This document shows, one piece after another, positions 54,350 through 61,029 of a stretch of DNA of 61,029 nt. A model generated the notes under the pieces. The model did no database searches. It was not told the origin of the DNA and worked only from the letters and a program-made list of their open reading frames with translations. Made by a program: the position numbers and the translations under genes. The stretch comes from Marinifilum caeruleilacunae (GTDB taxonomy: Bacteria > Bacteroidota > Bacteroidia > Bacteroidales > Marinifilaceae): NCBI RefSeq assembly GCF_013141825.1, contig NZ_RZNH01000016.1, positions 41,360-102,388 on the forward strand, in the 5' to 3' direction. Every line of letters starts with the position of its first letter. Position 1 is the first letter of the stretch.

Positions 54350-57300
54350 TTAACTTACTAATCTGCTTTTAGGCTTTTGTGCCGTAAGCATTTCTTTGGT
54401 TTTGATATCAAGTTTTGATTCTTTCTCCTCTGGCTGCGTAATTTCATCGGCAGCTTGTTTAGAATCGCCAGCCAGGCTATACAATCCGCGAAGAAGCATC
54501 TCATATTTTTCTTCGGCCGAAATGGCAGCAAAAGCAGCTTTTTTCTCTTCGATGATACGTTGTTTTTCTGTCTCTTCGGCATTTACTTTAGCATAGTAGG
54601 CATCAGCTTTTCTATTGCGAAGGAAAGGACCTGCTACGCTTGGAAACAATTCAAGCAGAAGCATTTCTTTTTCGTTCTCGGCTAGTTTCATGCCTCCAAA
54701 CTCATGCAAAACAGGATTTTCTGGCGATTGATATTTGTTCACATCAAAATCGCTGGCTTCACTTTGTCCACAAATCTTATGACGGAAATCTGGGTCAATA
54801 TCAATTGGAGTTTCGCCATATTCTCCTTTCACAAGATTAAAGAATTGGTTGTTCACATTTGTGTATGGCGCCTTACCGCTGTTTACATCTAAAACGTAGT
54901 TTACAGCCTGCACACCTACAATTTGTGATGATGGCGTTACCAAAGGAGGACAACCGGCAGCAACTCGTACTTCAGGCACTTTTTCCAAAACTGTTGGAAG
55001 AAGATCTTCTAGTCCCAAAGCTTTTAGCTGTGCCAACATGTTGGTATACATTCCACCTGGTATTTCGGCAGCCTTCACCTCTTCGTTTGCAGCCGGGAAG
55101 TTGAAGAATTTCTCGATGGCATGGCAAGTAGCCAGGAGCTCTTCTTCTTTATCGGCCTTTGCCAGTTCAATGGCTTTATCGAACAGGGCATCAATCTCTT
55201 TTGGAAGATAATCAGCAGTAATATCAAACTCAAGTGGGAACATTTTGTAAGAATCGAACTCAGCAATTCTCTCACGAATTCCCTTCAGCTCTTTGTTAAT
55301 GGCAACAACCGATTCTAAATTCACACCGGTATCTAAACCTAACTTATCTGCAAAAATCTGTATCAATTCGAATGAAGGTGCAGCCGGACCACCTGCAAAA
55401 TTCAACATACAGGTATCTACCACATCAACACCATTTACGATCGCCATTAATACAGCTCCCAAACCATAACCTGGCGTACAATGAGTATGAAAATCGATTG
55501 GCAGATTGGTTTCTTTCTTCAAACGCTTTACAATCTTACCTGATAATGATGGTGGAATTAAACCAGCCATATCTTTCACGGTAATCATATCAGCGCCAAG
55601 CGCTTCCATTTGCTTTGCTTTATTTACGAAATAATCTACATCGAATATTTTCTTCGGCAATTTTTTACCCGATAAAAGTGCTTTCCATCTTTGTTTTTTG
55701 GTGAATTTTGGATCTACCGTATAACAAACTGCACAGTCGGCAATGCCTCCTGCTTCTTTCATATACTTTATGGTGGTTTCCATGTTCTTCACATCGTTCA
55801 AACAATCGAAAATACGCATGATTCCCAGTCCCGATTTCACAGCATTCTTATTGAAACCTTCGATTACCGATTCAGGATATGGAGAGTAACCAAACAGGTT
55901 TCTACCTCGCGATAATGCGGTTAGGTGTGAAACATCGCCAATTACCTCTTTAATGGACTCTAAGCGATGCCATGGATCTTCGTTCAAGTAACGCATTACC
56001 GAATCGGGAATTGCACCCCCCCAAACTTCTAATGCATAAAAGTTTGCATCTTTATACAAAGGCAGAACCTTTTCGATTTCGTGCTGAGGTACACGGGTTG
56101 CAAAGAGTGATTGCTGACCATCGCGCAATGTAAGGTCACGAATTTTTAGTTTGCCTGTTCTTTTAATTGCAGCTCTCTCGGCAGCAATTTTTCCACGATT
56201 CTCTTCTCTTTTGGATTCGAATTCAGCTTTTCGCTTTCCTTCAAGATATCCTTTTGCCACCAACGGGAATAGCTCCAGTAGCATGTACTCCTTATCGTCG
56301 ACAGCCAATTTTACATTGCCGTACTGAGGCAATTGCGGATTTTCTGGTGCCTGATAATTGCTTACATCATAATCTTGTCTTTCTGCATTGCCCGTTATTT
56401 TCTCACGAAATTCGGGAGCAATTTCGATAGGAGTTGTTCCATACTCTCCTTTTACCAGGCTAAAAAACTGGTTGGATACATTGGTATAGAACGGGCGACC
56501 TGAGTTCTCGTCGATCACACAGTTTACGGCCTGTACACCTACAATTTGTGAAGAAGGGGTAACCAATGGCGGACAACCAGCGTCCAATCGAACCACTGGC
56601 ACCACTTCTAACACTCTCTCAAGCAGGGTTTCCAAACCTAAAGCTTTCAACTGGTTTAGCATGTTTGTGTACATGCCACCAGGAATTTCCGCCTTCTTAA
56701 CCATTTCGTTAGGAGCCGGGAAATTAAAATATTTTTCAATTGCATGACAAGCATTTAAAAGCTCTGCTTCCTGATCAGCCTTAGCATATTCAATTGCATC
56801 ATCAAACAGTTTATCGATATTGGCTGGTAGCTTGTCTTTTGTAATGTCAAATTCAATTGGGAATTGCTTATAGCTGTCTACTTCAGCCAAAGCATTGGCA
56901 CGAATCTCTTTCAGTATTTTATTAATTTCAACTACTGTTTTCGCATCACCATCCAGTTCAATGCCCATTTTCTGGCAGAACAGGTAAATCAATTCGTAAG
57001 CCGGAGCTGCAGAGCCACCTGCGAAGTTCATGATATTGGTATCAATAATATCAACCCCATTTACAATGGCGCTGAGCGCCGATGCCAAACCATAACCTGG
57101 CGTGGAATGCGAATGAAAATCAACAGGAATACTTAACTCTTCTTTAAAACGGCGGATGATCAAACCAGCACGTGAAGGAGAAGCCAATCCTGCCATATCC
57201 TTTAGGGAAATCATATCAGCGCCAAGCGTTTCTAATTTTTTGGCTAGATTTACAAAGTAATCCACATCAAAAATCTGATCGGGAAGGTTTTTAATCGTTA

Positions 57301-57790
57301 GTCGCTCACGATCTTCTTCTTTTTCAGGAAATTTCGAATCTACGGTATAACAAACAGCGCAATCGGCCATACCACCAGCTGCTTTCACATACTTAATGGT
57401 CGACTTCATGTTCTCTATATCATTCAAACAATCGAAAATACGCATAATGCCCAAGCCCGATTTTACCGCTTGTGTATTAAATTTCTCGATTACTGATTCG
57501 GGATAAGGACTGTAACCGAAAAGATTTCGTCCGCGAGATAAGGCCGTAAGTTTGGAAACATTGCCAATCTCCTTTTTAATGGACTCCAATCGGTACCATG
57601 GATCCTCGTTTAAATAACGCATTACAGAATCAGGAACAGCACCACCCCATACTTCCATCGCATAAAAGTTTGCCTTTTTATACAAGTGCAGAACTTTTTC
57701 TATTTCTGCCTGTGGCATTCTGGTCGCAAAAAGAGATTGCTGGCCATCTCTTAACGTTAGATCTCTAACTAATAATTTCCTTTTCTTCAT
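54350..57790 (-). CDS. Tandem-duplicated biotin-dependent carboxyltransferase subunit
   Basis: A 1146-residue protein made of two nearly complete copies of one carboxyltransferase (oxaloacetate decarboxylase alpha, pyruvate carboxylase B or transcarboxylase 5S type). Copy 1 spans about 5-520 and copy 2 about 547-1060. Both start with RDLTLRDGQQSLFATR and share CLND..NM.TIKY, CAVCYTVD, NFPA.NE and AGCPPLVTPSSQIVGVQAVN. Each keeps the metal site: D15, K197 (carbamylated in the family), H226 and H228 in copy 1; D557, K739, H768 and H770 in copy 2. There is no biotin-attachment motif anywhere. A charged, helical extension (1060-1146) ends the protein. It should use carboxybiotin on a separate carrier to carboxylate or decarboxylate a 2-oxo acid such as oxaloacetate/pyruvate. 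A single subunit is normally about 500-600 residues. Confidence 0.9.
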   Translation of the reverse strand: MKKRKLLVRDLTLRDGQQSLFATRMPQAEIEKVLHLYKKANFYAMEVWGGAVPDSVMRYLNEDPWYRLESIKKEIGNVSKLTALSRGRNLFGYSPYPESVIEKFNTQAVKSGLGIMRIFDCLNDIENMKSTIKYVKAAGGMADCAVCYTVDSKFPEKEEDRERLTIKNLPDQIFDVDYFVNLAKKLETLGADMISLKDMAGLASPSRAGLIIRRFKEELSIPVDFHSHSTPGYGLASALSAIVNGVDIIDTNIMNFAGGSAAPAYELIYLFCQKMGIELDGDAKTVVEINKILKEIRANALAEVDSYKQFPIEFDITKDKLPANIDKLFDDAIEYAKADQEAELLNACHAIEKYFNFPAPNEMVKKAEIPGGMYTNMLNQLKALGLETLLERVLEVVPVVRLDAGCPPLVTPSSQIVGVQAVNCVIDENSGRPFYTNVSNQFFSLVKGEYGTTPIEIAPEFREKITGNAERQDYDVSNYQAPENPQLPQYGNVKLAVDDKEYMLLELFPLVAKGYLEGKRKAEFESKREENRGKIAAERAAIKRTGKLKIRDLTLRDGQQSLFATRVPQHEIEKVLPLYKDANFYALEVWGGAIPDSVMRYLNEDPWHRLESIKEVIGDVSHLTALSRGRNLFGYSPYPESVIEGFNKNAVKSGLGIMRIFDCLNDVKNMETTIKYMKEAGGIADCAVCYTVDPKFTKKQRWKALLSGKKLPKKIFDVDYFVNKAKQMEALGADMITVKDMAGLIPPSLSGKIVKRLKKETNLPIDFHTHCTPGYGLGAVLMAIVNGVDVVDTCMLNFAGGPAAPSFELIQIFADKLGLDTGVNLESVVAINKELKGIRERIAEFDSYKMFPLEFDITADYLPKEIDALFDKAIELAKADKEEELLATCHAIEKFFNFPAANEEVKAAEIPGGMYTNMLAQLKALGLEDLLPTVLEKVPEVRVAAGCPPLVTPSSQIVGVQAVNYVLDVNSGKAPYTNVNNQFFNLVKGEYGETPIDIDPDFRHKICGQSEASDFDVNKYQSPENPVLHEFGGMKLAENEKEMLLLELFPSVAGPFLRNRKADAYYAKVNAEETEKQRIIEEKKAAFAAISAEEKYEMLLRGLYSLAGDSKQAADEITQPEEKESKLDIKTKEMLTAQKPKSRLVS

Positions 57791-58391
57791 ACCCTGACTT
57801 TTTAAATCCTACTATCCAATTTACTAGAGAGTGTCCCTTTTTTTCGATCTACAAACCCAAGATTTGTTGATCTTTGCATCAAAAATAAAAACAAATATCT
57901 AATAAGGAAATTTTTCGCTATTAACCGCAGCATGTTGTATAATACCCGTTTTTATGGGTATTTTTACTCATGTTGATTGCTGATTTATTTCTTTAATAAT
58001 ATCATCTGGATTTCGCAATCGATAACGAAATTTGCAATCTCGACATTGCACTTTTCGAAAAGCCCTTTAAAATTGCACTGCTCGGCATGTTATGGAACAT
58101 TAGCATTCTATTTAACCATTTTTATTTACTGTACAGTATAAGCATGCAGAAAACACCCATCCTGTTTTTATTCAGAACAGAAAACATGCTCTACAACATG
58201 CACTTTATTCAATTTACATTGATATTCGTTTTGGCTGCCAATTGAAAGCAAAGGATTGCACTCACAATCGAACAGAAAGTTTCCTTTTCCAATATCTGGA
58301 AGTGAAATCGTAAAAAGTTGCGTACTTTTACGCCATAAATTGAAAAAACCATCAGATTCGTTTTAAATGAAAACTGATTAAAAGATAGCTT
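57791..58391. other. Long intergenic region between divergent genes
   Basis: No gene is seen in 601 bases. Contents: the candidate promoter at 57880-57910, a 7-bp hairpin AATACCC/GGGTATT with T5 after it (57941-57965, plus strand, no gene before it), and a 12-bp palindrome TACTGTACAGTA (58127-58138). Upstream of the next gene, TACTTTTA near 58322 resembles a -7 box but lacks a partner. Confidence 0.5.
57880..57910 (-). promoter_or_regulatory. Candidate promoter of the carboxyltransferase gene
   Basis: On the minus strand, TTTC (57910-57907, one mismatch), 19 bases, then TATTTTTG (57887-57880, exact -7). This leaves a leader of about 85 bases. Confidence 0.4.
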
Positions 58392-59228
58392 GTGAGTATT
58401 ATAGGACAATATGCAGAATTAAAAGTTGCTAAAATAGTAGACTTTGGAGTGTTTTTAGAAGGTGAAGATGAAGCTTTAATCTTGTTGCCGAATCAATATG
58501 TTCCTCCGAAAACTCAAATTGATGATACCATTAAAGTATTTATCTACCGCGATTCGGAAGATAGAATTATTGCTACAACGCTTAAACCCAAAGCAACTGT
58601 TGGAGAATTTGCCGTTTTAAAGGTAAAATCAGTAACCAATGTTGGTGCATTTTTAGATTGGGGACTTGCCAAAGACCTATTGGTACCATTTAGCGAGCAA
58701 AGAGATAAAATGCAGGTGGATCTGTCCTACCTGGTATATATATACCTCGATAATGCAACTGGTAGAATTGTAGCCACTGCTAAAATTGAAAGAATACTTC
58801 GTGAGAATGAAGTGTCTTACCAGGAAGGAGATGAAGTTGAAATTTTAGTTGGTAAAAGAAGTGAATTGGGTTTCCAGGTGTTGATTCATGATGATGCATT
58901 GGGTATGGTGTATAAAAACGAAATTTTCGGCCACCTAAAAATTGGAGACAAAAGAAAGGCATACATTAAAAAGGTTCGTCGCGATGGCAAAATTGACGTT
59001 AGCCTGCAACAACAGGGTTATGCCAAGGAAGTACCAAAATCGGGACAACAAATTCTTGATCTGCTTAAAGAAGAGGAAGGCTTTCTGCCTTTAAATGATA
59101 AAAGTACGCCAGAGGACATTTACTACACCCTTAAAATGAGTAAAAAGAACTTCAAAAAAGCAATTGGACTTCTGTACAAACAAAAATTAATTACCATCGA
59201 GGATACGGGAATCTTCCTTGTTCAGTAA
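58392..59228 (+). CDS. S1 RNA-binding protein, CvfB-like
   Basis: A 278-residue protein starting at GTG 58392; no other start fits the first S1 domain. It has three S1-like OB folds (about 3-62, 70-130 and 140-215; GEFAVLKVKSVTNVGAFLDWG is typical) and a C-terminal winged helix (about 220-278, LPLNDKSTPEDIYYTLKMSKKNFKKAIGLLYK). This is the CvfB layout, in which the protein binds RNA and influences virulence or global expression in Gram-positives. Cytoplasmic, stand-alone or in an operon with the dipeptidase gene that follows 35 bases later. Confidence 0.92.
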   Translation: MSIIGQYAELKVAKIVDFGVFLEGEDEALILLPNQYVPPKTQIDDTIKVFIYRDSEDRIIATTLKPKATVGEFAVLKVKSVTNVGAFLDWGLAKDLLVPFSEQRDKMQVDLSYLVYIYLDNATGRIVATAKIERILRENEVSYQEGDEVEILVGKRSELGFQVLIHDDALGMVYKNEIFGHLKIGDKRKAYIKKVRRDGKIDVSLQQQGYAKEVPKSGQQILDLLKEEEGFLPLNDKSTPEDIYYTLKMSKKNFKKAIGLLYKQKLITIEDTGIFLVQ

Positions 59229-59263
59229 TCAATGCGAATCACTAATCAACACAATACCAAAAC

Positions 59264-60850
59264 ATGAACAAATTATTGAATTGCCTATTGTCAGGACTAT
59301 TTGTCCTTATGATAGGCAGCACTTACGCCCAGGACAAGTCTGATTGGCAAAATGGTGTGCCAGAAGGTTGTACCACAATTACAGTAGGTAAAAAAGCAAC
59401 TATCGATGGATCGGTAATTACATCGCACACCGATGATAGTCACAGAACGCGAGCATGGATGGATGTTACTCCAGCCAAGAAATACAAAAAGGGAAGCAAG
59501 TTTGCATTATACGAAAGGTCGGCATACGATAGCCTTGCTATGCCAACTTACCAGCATAAAAAAATTGGTGAAATTGATCAGGTTGAAGAGACCTACCAGT
59601 TTTTAAATACTGCATACCCATGTATCAACGAAAAGCAATTGGCAATTGGTGAATCGACTTTTGGTGGTCGTGAAGAATTGTACTCAAAAGAGTGTTTGAT
59701 TGACTGCCAGCGCTTGCAACAGCTAATGCTTGAAAGATGCACCACTGCAAGGGAAGCCATTCAGTTAGCCGATGAATTGTTAATGAAATACGGTTGGAGA
59801 GATTACGGAGAATGCCTTACCATTGCTGATAAAAAGGAAGTATGGCATTTTGAGGTTGTTGGTCCGGGTGAAGGTAAAGTAGGTGCAGTTTGGGTGGCAC
59901 AGCGTGTTCCAGACAATCACATTTCGGTTAATGCCAACGCCAGTACCATTAAAGAAATCAATCTTGAAGATACTGATCATTTTATGGCTTCGGAAAACAT
60001 TTATTCGGTAGCAAAAGAAAATGGCTGGTGGACAGAAGGCGAAGTTTTCAAATGGAATTATGCTTATGCACCTAAAAGTCGATTATCATTAGCTTCGAGA
60101 AGAAGAGAGTGGAGAGTTCTTTCAATGGCAGCTCCTTCATTAGAATTGGATGCGAACGATAAAGATTATCCTTTTTCGGTTGAACCGGATGAAAAAATCA
60201 CCATGGACAAACTGGTAGAAATCTTTAAGGATTACTACGAAGGAACTCCTTACAACTTTGTGAAAAATATCAAACAAGCAGATAAGGACGGAAAAGAAGT
60301 ATTGTCCCCTTTTGCAAATCCGTTTATGCCATATGATATGAACCGCTTGTTCCGTGTAAACGGTGGTTGGGGCGAATTGGGAGAAAGAACCATTGCCCGT
60401 TGGTATACCATGTATGCAACCATTATTCAGTGTCGCGATTGGCTGCCTGATGAAGTGGGAGGCATTGTTTGGTTAGCTCAGGATAATGTAGCTACATCTA
60501 TTTATATTCCGGTATATGCAGGTACAACCGACCTGGCTGATTCGTATAAAGTAAAAGCACGTAGAACTGGCTACACTCGTACTTCGGCCTGGTGGGCATT
60601 CAATCGCCTGGGAACATTAACGGCTCAGCGCTGGGGCGATATGCGACACGATGTTGACGAAGTATTTGTACCACTGCAAAAGCAATATTTCGAAGAACAA
60701 TTATTAATCGACGAAAAAGTGAGCAAAATGAGTAAGAAAAAACGCAAGGAATTTCTTACCAAAAGAAGTATAAAACTAGGGAATGAAGTTGTAGATAAAG
60801 CCTGGGAAATTGGCGATGGACTTTGGACCAAATACGATGAAAAATTTTAA
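59264..60850 (+). CDS. C69-family dipeptidase
   Basis: A 528-residue exported N-terminal-nucleophile hydrolase. Signal peptide (1-22) and a short propeptide end before C36 in EGCTTITVGKKATIDGSVITSHTDD, the Cys that becomes the catalytic N-terminus in the C69 (PepD-like, formerly U34) family. Other family patterns are AIGESTFGGREEL and YHEV-like WHFEVVGPGE, plus the ARWYTMYATI region. It should cut dipeptides or small amides in the periplasm. It follows the CvfB-like gene by 35 bases. Confidence 0.92.
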   Translation: MNKLLNCLLSGLFVLMIGSTYAQDKSDWQNGVPEGCTTITVGKKATIDGSVITSHTDDSHRTRAWMDVTPAKKYKKGSKFALYERSAYDSLAMPTYQHKKIGEIDQVEETYQFLNTAYPCINEKQLAIGESTFGGREELYSKECLIDCQRLQQLMLERCTTAREAIQLADELLMKYGWRDYGECLTIADKKEVWHFEVVGPGEGKVGAVWVAQRVPDNHISVNANASTIKEINLEDTDHFMASENIYSVAKENGWWTEGEVFKWNYAYAPKSRLSLASRRREWRVLSMAAPSLELDANDKDYPFSVEPDEKITMDKLVEIFKDYYEGTPYNFVKNIKQADKDGKEVLSPFANPFMPYDMNRLFRVNGGWGELGERTIARWYTMYATIIQCRDWLPDEVGGIVWLAQDNVATSIYIPVYAGTTDLADSYKVKARRTGYTRTSAWWAFNRLGTLTAQRWGDMRHDVDEVFVPLQKQYFEEQLLIDEKVSKMSKKKRKEFLTKRSIKLGNEVVDKAWEIGDGLWTKYDEKF

Positions 60851-60886
60851 TAATAGATAAGCAAAAAAAGCCTTAGAAATCTGAAC

Positions 60887-61029
60887 TGCACCCCAAAAGT
60901 TGGACACAACATTTGGGGTGTTTTTATGACTAAAAAAAAGAGAAACAAATTTAGTATTGAGGATAGAGAACAAGCAGTTCTAAAAATACAGAACGAAGGA
61001 AGATCTTGCCTATCTGTTGCACGAGAATT
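60887..61029 (+). mobile_element. Left end of an IS3-family insertion sequence (cut by window edge)
   Basis: The sequence TGCACCCCAAAAGTTGGACA beginning at 60887 has the TG start and body usual for IS3-family (IS3/IS150 type) terminal inverted repeats. The transposase reading frame begins 39 bases inside. Inside the end, CCCCAAA pairs with TTTGGGG as a short hairpin. Only 143 bases are in view, so the subgroup, right end and target duplication cannot be seen. The site is 37 bases after the dipeptidase stop codon. Confidence 0.8.
60926..61029 (+). CDS. IS3-family transposase orfA, N-terminal part (partial)
   Basis: Only 34 codons are in view: MTKKKRNKFSIEDREQAVLK followed by IQNEGRSCLSVARE. 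The basic start and FSIEDREQAVLKI...SVARE match the helix-turn-helix of IS3-family orfA, which binds the inverted repeats. A second frame (orfB with the DDE domain), reached by frameshifting, is expected beyond the window. Confidence 0.8.
   Translation, partial: MTKKKRNKFSIEDREQAVLKIQNEGRSCLSVARE

Overview
The window looks like a chromosome segment of a marine, A+T-rich Bacteroidota, probably a Marinilabiliales-type relative of Labilibaculum or Marinifilum (this placement is inference). Support comes from SusC/SusD/SusE outer-membrane genes, a type IX secretion sorting domain, many lipoproteins, LytS/LytTR pairs, AraC regulators with membrane-spanning N-termini, and promoters of the Bacteroidota form TTTG-N20-TAnnTTTG.

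Region 1 (1-980) holds an intact tRNA-Asp. Behind it, the tRNA 3' end and its terminator are repeated twice more. Between the repeats lie one decayed and one intact small GIY-YIG endonuclease gene. A heptamer tandem repeat follows.

Region 2 (980-20400) is mostly housekeeping and accessory genes: a Cys/Met PLP enzyme, a DUF1338 oxygenase, an M1 aminopeptidase, a frameshifted AraC regulator, a DUF418 membrane protein, an erythromycin-esterase-like lipoprotein, a LytTR/histidine kinase pair divergent from a TonB-dependent receptor, a DMT exporter, a pirin, VanZ, a slipin, an XRE regulator and two unrecognised lipoproteins.

Region 3 (20400-52400) is a large alpha-glucan utilisation region. The core is the divergent pair MFS-pgmB-GH65-GH13-GH31-GH13-GH13 (minus strand) and susC-susD-susE-amylase (plus strand), with a LacI gene between them. 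The layout suggests that a T9SS-exported GH13 amylase cuts starch or glycogen outside the cell. SusCDE imports the oligosaccharides, and GH13 and GH31 enzymes shorten them. An MFS carrier takes up maltose-like sugars, and GH65 phosphorylase plus beta-phosphoglucomutase feed glycolysis. LacI-type operator sites lie upstream of both main promoters. An adjoining operon (sulfatase-GH43-second SusA-like GH13) with its own two-component and AraC regulators suggests a neighbouring or extended substrate. The most unusual gene is susD: a tandem pair of SusE-type modules is inserted in its middle, closely matching those of the next gene, susE.

Region 4 (52400-61029) holds a MITE-like 123-bp inverted-repeat element, an exported protein with three EF-hand-like loops, a 1146-residue in-frame tandem duplication of a biotin-dependent carboxyltransferase subunit, a CvfB-like S1 protein, a C69 dipeptidase and the left end of an IS3-family insertion sequence cut by the window edge.
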